36,118 bases of DNA from Cellvibrionales bacterium (lineage in GTDB: Bacteria; Pseudomonadota; Gammaproteobacteria; Pseudomonadales; GM7GCV1), in the NCBI GenBank assembly GCA_014323765.1, contig JACONM010000002.1, positions 3,153 to 39,270 on the forward strand, written 5' to 3'. Below, piece by piece: positions 26,009 to 34,603 of this stretch. Both the position numbers and the translations under genes were made by a program. Under the pieces are notes generated by a model. The model was not told the origin of the DNA. It saw nothing but the letters and a program-made list of their open reading frames with translations, and searched no databases. Each line of letters starts with the position of its first letter. Position 1 is the stretch's first letter.

Positions 26009-26899
26009 TTATTTAAAGGAATGCGACGGTTCACTCCTTCGCTGGACGTATTTATACCCCTCAATCACCCCAACCAACCCCTCACGATAACTCGGATATT
26101 CAAATACAAAACCGGATTCCAACAAACGCCGATTGTCGCAGCGTTTGCCGGATACCTCCCCCGCCTGTGCCATATCGATGGCCGGCAACCCAAACCGGGC
26201 GCGAATCCAATTTTGCACCTCGCCGCGCAGCACCGGTTCCGAATCGGAAGCAACATAGATCGACCGCCGCCGGGCCACCGGCATAGCCAGCAAATGCGCC
26301 AGCACCCGGGCGCAATCATCGATATGAATTCGATTAGTCCACTGCATGGAATTCGCGGCGGGCGCATCGCGCAGGCTTTGCTCGATTAACCAATGGCGGC
26401 CCGGCCCGTAAATACCAGAAAAGCGCACCGCACTGGTCGGCAATTCCGAGTTTAATAAGCACTGCTCAGCCTCCAACAGCACCTGCCCATTAAATCGGCG
26501 CGGGCGGCATGCGCTGGACTCGTTGACCAATTCGCCGCGATTCTGCGCATAAACGCTGGTGCTGGACACAAACAGCACCGCCGGTCGCTGTCCCGCATCA
26601 GCCGCCGCGGCCACCAATGCGCGGGCCGCTTGCAAATAGCACCGGCGATAGCCCGCCGCACTGCGCTCATCCGGGGTCAAGGTAATGACCGCCTGCGCCG
26701 GTCGCTCGTCCCGCAACAAACGCGCCAACGACTCCCAATCGGTGGCATCGAGTGCCCGCAGGTCAACGCCCGCTGCCCGCCCGCCCGAACGCCGCACCGC
26801 CAGCAGATCGCCACCGCGCTCACGCAACAATCGCGCCAGCTGCTGGTTCAAGGCACCGAAGCCAATCAGCAGGATTTTGTGCGCCGCCATCCGCATCAT
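26009..26899 (-). CDS. NAD(P)-dependent epimerase/SDR-type protein (YeeZ-like)
   Basis: A 296-residue member of the extended short-chain dehydrogenase family. The N terminus has a Rossmann motif in a degenerate form (ILLIGFGALNQQLARLL). The middle shows VLFVSSTSVYAQNRGELVNE, where the Ser and Tyr resemble the family's catalytic residues, then AVRFSGIYGPGRHWL and NRIHIDDCARVLAHLL. This matches proteins annotated as nucleoside-diphosphate-sugar epimerases or YeeZ. The substrate is unknown. ATG 26899 is the first in frame; 26896 and 26890 are also possible. It is divergent from oxyR, with 77 bases between. Confidence 0.85.
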   Translation of the reverse strand: MMRMAAHKILLIGFGALNQQLARLLRERGGDLLAVRRSGGRAAGVDLRALDATDWESLARLLRDERPAQAVITLTPDERSAAGYRRCYLQAARALVAAAADAGQRPAVLFVSSTSVYAQNRGELVNESSACRPRRFNGQVLLEAEQCLLNSELPTSAVRFSGIYGPGRHWLIEQSLRDAPAANSMQWTNRIHIDDCARVLAHLLAMPVARRRSIYVASDSEPVLRGEVQNWIRARFGLPAIDMAQAGEVSGKRCDNRRLLESGFVFEYPSYREGLVGVIEGYKYVQRRSEPSHSFK

Positions 26900-26976
26900 T
26901 CCGTTATTTATCCAAGCTATGGAAAAAAACTGATAAGGTAAGCCAGTCTATAGCAAAAGCCCCGCAAAGCCCCACC

Positions 26977-27891
26977 ATGACCCTAACCGAATTGCGCTAC
27001 ATCGTCATGCTGGCCAAAGAACAGCATTTTGGCAAGGCCGCCAAGGGCTGTTTTGTCAGCCAGCCAACCCTCAGCATTGCGGTAAAAAAGCTGGAAGGCG
27101 AACTCGGTGTCGCCCTGTTCGAGCGCACCAAGCGGCGGGTGCGCCCCACCCCCATCGGCGAGCAAATCATCGCCCAAGCCCGCCGCATTCTAGAGCAAGC
27201 CGCCGACATCAAACGTCTCGCCACCGCCGGGCAAAATCAGCTGGGCGGCCCGCTGCGCGTCGGGGCCATTTTCACCATCGGCCCCTACCTTTTCCCGCAC
27301 CTGATTCCGCGCCTGCAACGCCTCACCAATTCCATGCCACTAGTCATAGAAGAAAGCTACACCGCCACGCTCCGCACCCGCCTGCGCGATGGCGAGCTCG
27401 ATGCGGTGATTCTGTCCCTGCCCTTCACCGAGGCCGGCGTCCTCACCACGCCGCTCTACCAAGAACCCTTCGTCACCCTGCTACCCACCACGCACCCATT
27501 AGCCCGCCGCAAACTAATCAAACCCACGGATATACAGGCGGAAAACCTCCTAATGCTCGGCGAAGGCCACTGCTTCCGCGACCAAATCCTAGAACAGTGC
27601 CCCCCCCTACGCGCCGCCCTAAAAGACAGCCGCTCACCCATCCTCACCGCCACAGAAGGCAGCTCACTGGAAACCCTGCGCCACATGGTCGCCTCCGGTT
27701 TAGGCATCACCATCCTGCCCTGCTCCGCCACCCGCCCGACGCATTACGGCGAACAAGAACTGGTAATCCGCCGCTTTCAGCCACCCGCCCCGGCGCGCAC
27801 CGTGGCCCTAGCATGGCGCGCCAGCTTCCCGCGCCATCGGGCCATCGAAGCCCTGCGGCAGGGCATCGAGCAATGCGATCTGAACTTTTAA
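26977..27891 (+). CDS. oxyR: Hydrogen peroxide sensor and transcriptional activator OxyR
   Basis: LysR-type regulator that senses hydrogen peroxide through a disulfide and activates antioxidant genes. The 304 residues match the E. coli length of 305. The N-terminal winged helix has LRYIVMLAKEQHFGKAAKGC and SQPTLSIAVKKLEGELGVALFER. The regulatory domain has GEGHCFRDQILEQC, with redox cysteines exactly at 199 and 208, followed by SSLETLRHMVASGLGITILP. It lies upstream of recG, as in Pseudomonas and relatives. No ATAG-N7-CTAT site is convincing in the 77-base upstream region, though a CTATAG hexamer is present at 26948-26953. Confidence 0.96.
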   Translation: MTLTELRYIVMLAKEQHFGKAAKGCFVSQPTLSIAVKKLEGELGVALFERTKRRVRPTPIGEQIIAQARRILEQAADIKRLATAGQNQLGGPLRVGAIFTIGPYLFPHLIPRLQRLTNSMPLVIEESYTATLRTRLRDGELDAVILSLPFTEAGVLTTPLYQEPFVTLLPTTHPLARRKLIKPTDIQAENLLMLGEGHCFRDQILEQCPPLRAALKDSRSPILTATEGSSLETLRHMVASGLGITILPCSATRPTHYGEQELVIRRFQPPAPARTVALAWRASFPRHRAIEALRQGIEQCDLNF

Positions 27892-27989
27892 TTCCCACCC
27901 CCATGCCAGCCCCACCGCCGAACAAGAAACCCCCGGCCAGCGGCCCAGCCTCCGACCCGCACACCTAATCCGCCCAACGGAAAGCCACC

Positions 27990-30062
27990 ATGCCCTCGCC
28001 CGGACTGCCCGAAGCCCCCGCGCTGGAACAACCCGTAGATAAACTCAAAGGCGTCGGCCCCAAAGTCGCCGCCCTGCTCGCCAAGCTAGGCATTCGGCAG
28101 GTCAAAGATTTGCTATTCCGCCTGCCCCTGCGTTATTTAGACAAAACCCGCATCACCCCCATCAGCCACTTGCGCCCCAACAGCTACGCCCTAGTACAGG
28201 GCGAAATCCAAAGAGCCGAAGTCCGCCTAGGACGGCGGCGCAGCCTAGTGGTGCAGCTGGCCGATGGCACCGGCATCGCGACCATGCGGCTATTCCACTT
28301 TTCCAAAGCGCAACAGGCGATGCTGGCCCGCGGCAGGCTACTACGTTGCGCCGGGCAACTCGGCCACGGCGGCGAGTTTTACCACCCTGAATACGAGCTC
28401 ATCACCGCCAATGCCCCGCCGCCCGCCGCCGAACTAACCCCAGTCTACGCCACCACCGAGGGCCTAACGCAACCCCGCCTGCGCGACCTGAGCGGGCAGG
28501 CGTTGCAATTATTAGCCCGCGCCGACGTCGAAGAACTGCTCCCCGGCCCCGGCCATGCCCCGCTCAAAGAAGCCCTACGCTTCCTCCATCGCCCGCCGCC
28601 AGAAGCCCCCATCGCCGACCTATTAGCCAGCCGCCACCCCTTCCAACAACAGCTCATCCTCGAAGAATTAGTCGCCCAACAGCTCAGCCTGCAAACCGCC
28701 CGCCGCACCGCCAAATCCAAAACCGCCCCCCGCCTAACCCCCGCCATCGCAAAACAACGCACCCTATTCGCCGCCCTCGGCTTCACACCAACCGCCGCCC
28801 AACAGCGCGTCATCGGCGAGATCCAAGCCGATTTGCAATCCGGCCTGCCCATGCTGCGACTGCTACAAGGCGACGTCGGCTGCGGCAAAACCCTAGTCGC
28901 CGCCATCGCATGCCTCGCCGCCATCGCCGCCGGCAAACAGGCCGCCCTAATGGCCCCCACCGAAATTCTCGCCGACCAACACCTCGCCACCTTCACCGCC
29001 TGGTTCGCCCCGCTAAAAATTACCCCGGTATTACTGTCCGGCAAAACCCGCGGACGCACCCGCACCCAGCTATTACAAACCATCGCCGCCGGCCACGCCC
29101 CGCTCATTATCGGCACCCACGCGCTAATTCAACAGGACGTCGCCTACGCCGACCTCGGCCTGCTAGTCATCGACGAACAACACCGCTTCGGCGTCCACCA
29201 ACGCCTATCGCTGGCGACCAAAGGCGGGCGCGGATCCGATTTTCCCCACCAATTAATAATGACCGCCACCCCCATCCCCCGCACCCTAACCATGAGCCAT
29301 TACAGCGACCTAGACACCTCCATCATCGACCAACTACCGCCAGGCCGCGGCCCCGTCACCACCGCCGCCGTATCCAACCGCCGCCGCGCTCAAGTAATAC
29401 AAGCCGTGCGCACCGCGGTAGAAAAAGGCCGGCAAGTCTATTGGGTTTGCACCCTAATTGAAGAATCCGACAGCCTCCAAGCCCAAGCCGCCCAAGCCAC
29501 CGCCACCGAATTGCGCCAAGCCCTCCCCGAATTAAACATCGGCTTATTACACGGGCGCATGAAATCAGCAGAAAAAGCCGCAGAAATAGAGGCTTTCCGC
29601 ACCGCTACCACCCAAGTATTAGTCGCCACCACCGTAATAGAAGTCGGCGTCGACGTGCCCAACGCCAGCCTAATGATTATCGAAAACCCCGAACGCCTAG
29701 GATTAGCCCAGCTCCACCAATTACGCGGCCGAGTCGGCCGCGGCCCCGCCCGCTCCCACTGCCTATTATTGTACCAATCCCCCCTATCGCAAACCGGCAA
29801 AGAACGCATAAATGCCATGCGCCAAACCAATGACGGATTTAAAATAGCCGAAATAGATCTCCGCCTCCGCGGCCCCGGCGAATTATTAGGCACCCGCCAA
29901 GCCGGCGAGACCGGCTTTCTATTAGCCGATCTAACCCGCGACGCCCCCCTACTCCCCCGCGCCATCCAGATAGCCCGCCAAATCCTAAAAACAGACGCAG
30001 CCCGCGCCAAAAAACTATTACAACGCTGGCTACCCGAAGCGGTGGATTATTTGAATGCGTGA
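27990..30062 (+). CDS. recG: ATP-dependent DNA helicase RecG
   Basis: RecG regresses stalled replication forks and branch-migrates Holliday junctions. The 690-residue protein has the N-terminal wedge domain (VDKLKGVGPKVAALLAKLG, then FRLPLRYLDKT), and the helicase core: LLQGDVGCGKTLVA (Walker A near 294), APTEILADQH, IDEQHRFGV, MTATPIPRTL, LLHGRMKSAEK, VLVATTVIEVGVDVPNA and QLRGRVGRG. It ends with DLRLRGPGELLGTRQAG. Length is normal. Codon use is strongly biased to GCC, CTA and TTA. GGAAAG lies before the ATG. The Zorya-like genes start 100 bases after its stop. Confidence 0.98.
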   Translation: MPSPGLPEAPALEQPVDKLKGVGPKVAALLAKLGIRQVKDLLFRLPLRYLDKTRITPISHLRPNSYALVQGEIQRAEVRLGRRRSLVVQLADGTGIATMRLFHFSKAQQAMLARGRLLRCAGQLGHGGEFYHPEYELITANAPPPAAELTPVYATTEGLTQPRLRDLSGQALQLLARADVEELLPGPGHAPLKEALRFLHRPPPEAPIADLLASRHPFQQQLILEELVAQQLSLQTARRTAKSKTAPRLTPAIAKQRTLFAALGFTPTAAQQRVIGEIQADLQSGLPMLRLLQGDVGCGKTLVAAIACLAAIAAGKQAALMAPTEILADQHLATFTAWFAPLKITPVLLSGKTRGRTRTQLLQTIAAGHAPLIIGTHALIQQDVAYADLGLLVIDEQHRFGVHQRLSLATKGGRGSDFPHQLIMTATPIPRTLTMSHYSDLDTSIIDQLPPGRGPVTTAAVSNRRRAQVIQAVRTAVEKGRQVYWVCTLIEESDSLQAQAAQATATELRQALPELNIGLLHGRMKSAEKAAEIEAFRTATTQVLVATTVIEVGVDVPNASLMIIENPERLGLAQLHQLRGRVGRGPARSHCLLLYQSPLSQTGKERINAMRQTNDGFKIAEIDLRLRGPGELLGTRQAGETGFLLADLTRDAPLLPRAIQIARQILKTDAARAKKLLQRWLPEAVDYLNA

Positions 30063-30161
30063 TGGTATAGTGCGCCGCCAAATCCGCAGCATCGCAACGC
30101 TGCCCCGCCCGGGCCAAGAAACCGCGTTCATCACAGGAACCTGAACAACGAGGAATAAGCC

Positions 30162-31832
30162 ATGGAAATACTCATCGCAATTTGGAATGACAGCTTAGTA
30201 AGATGGTTTTGCCTAGCCATAATCGGCGTTGCACTGTATTTCTATTTTAAGGAACGCAAGCGCAAACCACATATCGACCGCATCGCCCCCGCTTTTTTGA
30301 CCACTTTGGGAATTTTAGGCACCTTTACCGGCATATTTTTCGGCTTGCAGAATTTTGATGTCGATGCAATACAGGAAAGCATCCCCGATTTGCTGACCGG
30401 TCTCAGGTTGGCTTTTTCAACCAGTATTTGCGGAATGGGTTGTGCGATTATTTATCGCATGGCATGTATTTTGCAGACCCCCAAGCAACAAAGCAAAACG
30501 GATGACCCCGAACCGGCAGACGTGTATAAAACCCTAGTCGAAATAAAAGAAGCCAGCACCGGCCTGCGCGAAGAGCTAGTTAAGGAATTCAGGGATTTTT
30601 CCCGTCGGATGACTGAGGACAGTACCAAGGCTTTGATAGGCGCACTGGAGTCGGTCATAAGAGACTTTAATACCAAACTCAACGAGCAGTTTGGCGATAA
30701 CTTCAAACGGCTGAAAGAGTCAATGGACAAGCTATTGCTGTGGCAAGAAAAGTACAAAGAGCATGTCGAAACAATGGAAGAAAGAATTGAGCAGGCAGTC
30801 AGTGCTAACGAACGCACCGAGCAGGCATTGCAAACTATAGTAGAACACACCGCAGCCATTCCGGAAAACATGCGATCCCTTGCAGAACTGCTTGAAACCC
30901 AGAGAAAACAGATGGAGGAATTGGAAGATCGGCTACAAACCTTCGCCAATCTCAAACAACAAGCGGAAGAAGCCTTCCCTATTATCGAGAAAAATATTGA
31001 ACGCCTCACCACAGGCTTTGCTGAAAAAGTTTCCGATGCGGCAGCCGAAATTCAGAAAGCATCTACTGAGTATCGGGCGGTTTTTACAGAAGTACGAGAA
31101 AGTTACAACCGGCTTGGTGAAGAGATCAGCAATAGCGTTTCCGCCTTGCAGGAGCAATCGGCAAAGGTGATAGAAAATATCGGCGTGGAAGTGGAACGCA
31201 TCCTCGACAAACAAAACGCCGCATTCGCCGCACTAGGTGTGGGGTTTGATAGACTAAGTGCTGACGTTGACAAAATGACAGATAACCTGAACAAAAAAGC
31301 ACAGGAACTTGCAGAGCGAATGACGGATCTAGCCACTCGCCAGCAAGAAGCTTTGGAGAATCTATCTAGCGGTATGCAACAAGCCCTTGAAGAAGGCGTA
31401 GCAAGCGTACGCTCGGTTGTTCAAGAAATGGTGCGGGATTCGACAGCGGAGATGCATAATCTCGCTAAAAATATCAGCACTGAAATTGGGTCAATACTCG
31501 ACAAACAAAGCAGCGCATTTACGGAACTTGGACAGCGAATGGAAGGCTTGGTGACTCACCAACAGGAAGCCTTCGAAAACATATCAGGCGATATTAGAAA
31601 AACCATAGATGAGAGTATGCAAAGCGCACGATCCGCTATTCAAGATTTGGTACGGGAATCCATGAAGGAACTCAAGGGCTTTACCGAATCGCAAGTTCGG
31701 GAATTGTCGAAAGAATTCCAAGGAGCCGGTCAGGAGCTAGTTTCGATTTCAGCTAAGTTAGCCGAGAATTGGCAAGGGCTTGCAGAGACACTGCCCGACA
31801 TTGTGATACCCAAACAAGAGGAGAATAAATAA
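30162..31832 (+). CDS. zorA: Zorya-like motor protein ZorA (MotA/TolQ family with long coiled-coil tail)
   Basis: ZorA forms, with ZorB, a proton-driven inner-membrane motor whose long intracellular tail signals phage infection to effectors. The 556-residue protein has three predicted membrane helices (about 13-29, 44-62 and 78-104). The LTTLGILGTFTGIFFGL and LLTGLRLAFSTSICGMG segments are hallmarks of the MotA/TolQ/ExbB family. From residue 110 to the end it is almost all charged alpha-helix, consistent with a coiled-coil tail. Residues 347-434 and 445-510 are an imperfect duplication. GAGGAATAAGCC precedes the ATG. The stop overlaps the zorB start (TAATG). The gene is more A+T-rich than recG. 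Type II assignment depends on the downstream HNH gene and absence of zorC/zorD. Confidence 0.9.
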   Translation: MEILIAIWNDSLVRWFCLAIIGVALYFYFKERKRKPHIDRIAPAFLTTLGILGTFTGIFFGLQNFDVDAIQESIPDLLTGLRLAFSTSICGMGCAIIYRMACILQTPKQQSKTDDPEPADVYKTLVEIKEASTGLREELVKEFRDFSRRMTEDSTKALIGALESVIRDFNTKLNEQFGDNFKRLKESMDKLLLWQEKYKEHVETMEERIEQAVSANERTEQALQTIVEHTAAIPENMRSLAELLETQRKQMEELEDRLQTFANLKQQAEEAFPIIEKNIERLTTGFAEKVSDAAAEIQKASTEYRAVFTEVRESYNRLGEEISNSVSALQEQSAKVIENIGVEVERILDKQNAAFAALGVGFDRLSADVDKMTDNLNKKAQELAERMTDLATRQQEALENLSSGMQQALEEGVASVRSVVQEMVRDSTAEMHNLAKNISTEIGSILDKQSSAFTELGQRMEGLVTHQQEAFENISGDIRKTIDESMQSARSAIQDLVRESMKELKGFTESQVRELSKEFQGAGQELVSISAKLAENWQGLAETLPDIVIPKQEENK

Positions 31833-32542
31833 TGGCTATCATGCAACGAGTCTTCGGCGCAGTACGCACCGAGGAAGAGGATCACTGGCTAACCGTATCG
31901 GATTTGATGGCCGGCCTAATGGTGGTGTTTTTGTTCATCGCCATTACCTATATTATGCAGGCTAGGAAGGAGGCCCAGTTTTCTGAAGAAGTTAAAGCAT
32001 GGCGAAAAAATCATGATAAAATTTATGAAGCACTAAACCAAGAATTTTCAGAAGATCTCGATGAATGGGATGCAGAAATTGAAGAAAGCACGCTAATAAT
32101 TCGTTTCAAAAATCCTAATGTTCTATTTAGACAAAACGAAACAAATTTAAGCAATCATTTTAAGAAAATTCTGGCAGATTTTTGCCCTCGATATCTAGAT
32201 GTTTTAATCGATTTTAGAAAATCGATTCAGGAAGTACGCATAGAAGGTCATACTTCCTCAGAGTGGAACGCTGCTGTAGACTCCGATACAGCATACTTTA
32301 AGAACATGGAACTGTCGCAAGGCCGGACCCGTACAGTTTTGCAGTACTGTCTTAATCTGGATTTCACTGAACAGCCATGGCTTAAGCAATGGGCACACAC
32401 CACAATGACAGCAAATGGCCTTTCTTCAAGTAGATTGATAAAAAATCAAGCCGGCAGAGAGGATAAAATAAAATCCAGAAGAGTTGAATTTCGAGTTCAA
32501 GCTCAAACCATAATTGAAATTCTAGATGCCTTGGAGAACTAA
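31832..32542 (+). CDS. zorB: Zorya-like motor partner ZorB (MotB/OmpA-like)
   Basis: ZorB is the peptidoglycan-anchored partner of ZorA. The 236-residue protein has one membrane helix (about 24-42), with Asp24 at its start in VSDLMAGLMVVFLFIAI. This is the position of the proton-carrying Asp in MotB-type proteins. A linker follows, then an OmpA-like peptidoglycan-binding domain: VRIEGHTS, NMELSQGRTRTVLQYCL, and a final RRVEFRV in which the Arg residues are expected ligands. Translation is coupled to zorA through the overlapping TAATG, and zorE starts two bases after the stop. A flagellar or Tol role is unlikely because no such genes are nearby and an HNH nuclease follows. Confidence 0.9.
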   Translation: MAIMQRVFGAVRTEEEDHWLTVSDLMAGLMVVFLFIAITYIMQARKEAQFSEEVKAWRKNHDKIYEALNQEFSEDLDEWDAEIEESTLIIRFKNPNVLFRQNETNLSNHFKKILADFCPRYLDVLIDFRKSIQEVRIEGHTSSEWNAAVDSDTAYFKNMELSQGRTRTVLQYCLNLDFTEQPWLKQWAHTTMTANGLSSSRLIKNQAGREDKIKSRRVEFRVQAQTIIEILDALEN

Positions 32543-32544
32543 TC

Positions 32545-33411
32545 ATGTCTAGAATAAGCGAACAACTAGCTGCGATACGAGCCTCTCTCGGTGCGCCTAG
32601 AACCGAATGGAAGCCATCGCGAGGACCAAGTAAGGCAGTAACAGAGGCACTTCGCAAGCCAGAAGGCGTAGTAATAAAACCGGGTGAACTTGAGACTCTT
32701 ATTGGCCCCGGTAGTTTATTATCGTACAAGGGTGCCCAATGTGTGCTATACATAAAAGATACTAGGCAAGATCAATTTACCCTAGAAAATAAACCAGAAG
32801 AAGCACGAAAAGTTCACCTAGTTGATTGCGCAACCCTAAAAACAATGAAAATCGAGGGTCGCTTTCAGCGTTATGTCGCCACTCAAAGAACCGATGGAAA
32901 ATTTCTAGTTGAACCGCAAAATAAAGTTTGGGGAAAACCAAAAAATGAAATAGAAGTCAGGTTGCATCCGTGTAAAAACTGTCTGAAATATCTCAATTAT
33001 GAAAATTGCACAAGTTGGCGAGTCAATATCAGCAGGGTTGTAAAAGAATTTTCGTTTGAAACTTTCTTTCACGCATACAGCACTTTCTTTGAAAACATGC
33101 CAAGATATTCAGATATAACGGCCCCACTAGGTGGATATGTAAAAAACTGGAATAAAATATCACGCAACTATCGCCAGAAAATGCACTGGACATGCGAGCA
33201 ATGCGGCGTTGATTTAAGCGAACAAACAAATCTGCTGCATGCCCATCACAAAAATGGAGTAGTAACGGATAATTCAAACCAAAATTTACAAGCTCTGTGC
33301 GTCCTGTGCCACTCCAAGCAGCCATGGCATGACCGCATGCCAGTCAAACCCAGAGACCGAGTAGACATTGAGCGGTTACGCCGTGAACAGGGAATAGAAC
33401 GGGCAGCATAA
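32545..33411 (+). CDS. zorE: HNH endonuclease, probable Zorya type II effector ZorE
   Basis: A 288-residue protein with a C-terminal HNH nuclease: Cys217/Cys220 (WTCEQCG), then HAHHKNG (His232-Gly238), then an Asn in NQNLQAL, and Cys252/Cys255-His256 (CVLCH). The four cysteines form the structural zinc knuckle and the His residues and Asn the catalytic core. The N-terminal 200 residues include a second Cys cluster (143, 146, 155) and no domain I recognise. Position directly after zorA and zorB, with two bases between, identifies it as the likely effector. Type II Zorya is defined by ZorA, ZorB and the HNH protein ZorE. It is expected to nick or cleave phage DNA when signalled by the motor. 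Confidence 0.85.
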   Translation: MSRISEQLAAIRASLGAPRTEWKPSRGPSKAVTEALRKPEGVVIKPGELETLIGPGSLLSYKGAQCVLYIKDTRQDQFTLENKPEEARKVHLVDCATLKTMKIEGRFQRYVATQRTDGKFLVEPQNKVWGKPKNEIEVRLHPCKNCLKYLNYENCTSWRVNISRVVKEFSFETFFHAYSTFFENMPRYSDITAPLGGYVKNWNKISRNYRQKMHWTCEQCGVDLSEQTNLLHAHHKNGVVTDNSNQNLQALCVLCHSKQPWHDRMPVKPRDRVDIERLRREQGIERAA

Positions 33412-33504
33412 ATAAAAATAGCGGGCATCTAACTCTTATTAACGGCCCATCCCCATAAACTCCTCAGCAAGAATGATAAAAAATAAAAAATGTTCCGGTC
33501 GCTT

Positions 33505-34080
33505 TCAGGCCAGCTCCGCATGTCGATAGCAGCTAGTCAGGTGATCATTAACCATGCCCGCCGCCTGCATGAAGGCATAGCAAATAGTCGGGCCGACAAA
33601 ATTAAAGCCATCCTTGCGCAGATGTCGGCTCATGGCGTGTGATTCCGCCGTCTCCGCGGGTAATTCAGCAAGAGCGTGCCAGCGATTTTGAATAGGGGCA
33701 CCATCGACAAAACGCCACAGATAATCGCTGAATGAACCCGCCTCAAAAATACGCAGATAGGCGCGAGCGTTACGCACGGCGGATTCAATTTTCAAGCGGT
33801 TGCGGATAATGCCGGGGTTACATAATAGCTCATCGATTTTACGCTGTCCGTAGGCAGCTATTTTTTCCGGATCAAATTGATCGAAAGCGGCGCGATAGTT
33901 TTCTCGCTTTTTTAGCACGGTGAGCCAACTAAGTCCCGCCTGAGCACCATCCAGAACAAGCATCTCAAATAGCCTTCGATCATCAAACAGAGGCACACCC
34001 CATTCAAGATCATGGTATTCCTGATAAATTGCACTGCCCAGACACCAATCGCAGCGCGTTTTTTGAGTTCCTTTCGACAT
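33505..34080 (-). CDS. tag: DNA-3-methyladenine glycosylase I
   Basis: Removes 3-methyladenine from alkylated DNA. The 191-residue protein follows E. coli Tag closely: CDWC near the start, YHDLEWGVP, LSWLTVLKKRENYRAAFDQFDP, GIIRNRLKIESAVRNARAYL, FNFVGPTICYAFMQAAGMVNDH. The zinc ligands correspond to Cys10, His23 and the His and Cys near the end (NDHLTSC). Where E. coli has Glu38, important for base recognition, this protein has Asp (LDGAQAGLSW). ATG 34080 is chosen; a longer frame to 34149 would overlap dtd. It is divergent from dtd and convergent with zorE. Confidence 0.95.
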   Translation of the reverse strand: MSKGTQKTRCDWCLGSAIYQEYHDLEWGVPLFDDRRLFEMLVLDGAQAGLSWLTVLKKRENYRAAFDQFDPEKIAAYGQRKIDELLCNPGIIRNRLKIESAVRNARAYLRIFEAGSFSDYLWRFVDGAPIQNRWHALAELPAETAESHAMSRHLRKDGFNFVGPTICYAFMQAAGMVNDHLTSCYRHAELA

Positions 34081-34101
34081 TAGCACTTCATCCCTTAAAA
34101 T
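34074..34101 (+). promoter_or_regulatory. Possible sigma-70 promoter for dtd
   Basis: TCGACA (34074-34079) matches five of six bases of the -35 consensus. TAAAAT (34096-34101) matches five of six of the -10, with a 16-base spacer. It would start transcription near 34108, about 40 bases before the dtd ATG, and overlaps the tag start codon on the other strand. Confidence 0.35.
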
Positions 34102-34147
34102 GGCGGTAAAATAGCGGCGCAAGCCAAAACCACTGCAATCATACCCC

Positions 34148-34585
34148 ATGCGAGCACTGCTGCAACGAGTATCCGCAGCTCAGGTAAAAATTGACGGGCA
34201 GGCGGTCGGCACCATCGATACCGGGCTTTTGGTGCTGCTCGGCGTGGATGCCGGGGACGATGAAACTACTGCAGCCAAACTAGCCCAGCGGACGGCGGAA
34301 TATCGCCTTTTTGCTGATGCCGCCGGCAAAATGAATCGGAGTTTAAGCGAATGCGGTGGCAGCCTGCTAGTGGTACCGCAATTCACCCTGTCGGCGGACA
34401 CCCGACGGGGGCGCAGGCCGAGCTTTGCCAGTGCCGCATCGCCGCACCAAGCCGAGTCCCTGTACGAGCATTTTGTAAGCCGCTGCCGCGAGCGGATAGC
34501 GACAGTGGAAACCGGTCGATTTGGCGCAAATATGCAGGTGCATTCAATTAACGATGGACCAGTTACTTTTTTATTGCGAGCATAA
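34148..34585 (+). CDS. dtd: D-aminoacyl-tRNA deacylase
   Basis: Removes D-amino acids, and glycine from tRNA-Ala, from mischarged tRNAs. The 145-residue protein matches the family in length and motifs: MRALLQRVSAAQVKIDG, LVLLGVDAGDDE, LVVPQFTLSADTRRGRRPSF (normally SQFTL), and the Gly-cisPro loop NDGPVTFLL at the end. It starts at 34148, 67 bases from the divergent tag gene. It converges on the thioredoxin-like gene, with five bases between the stop codons and a hairpin there. Confidence 0.96.
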   Translation: MRALLQRVSAAQVKIDGQAVGTIDTGLLVLLGVDAGDDETTAAKLAQRTAEYRLFADAAGKMNRSLSECGGSLLVVPQFTLSADTRRGRRPSFASAASPHQAESLYEHFVSRCRERIATVETGRFGANMQVHSINDGPVTFLLRA

Positions 34586-34587
34586 CC

Positions 34588-34603
34588 GCGCTAAAGATAG
34601 CGC
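34588..34603. terminator. Possible bidirectional terminator hairpin
   Basis: GCGCTA (34588-34593) and TAGCGC (34598-34603) form a perfect six-pair stem with loop AAGA between the convergent dtd and thioredoxin-like genes. It covers the stop codon of the latter. There is no strong T-run on either side, so termination would be weak. Confidence 0.45.

Noticed and set aside
26900-26976. Possible OxyR-binding site in the oxyR upstream region
   Set aside because: CTAT and ATAA fragments are present but the ATAG-N7-CTAT spacing is not met.
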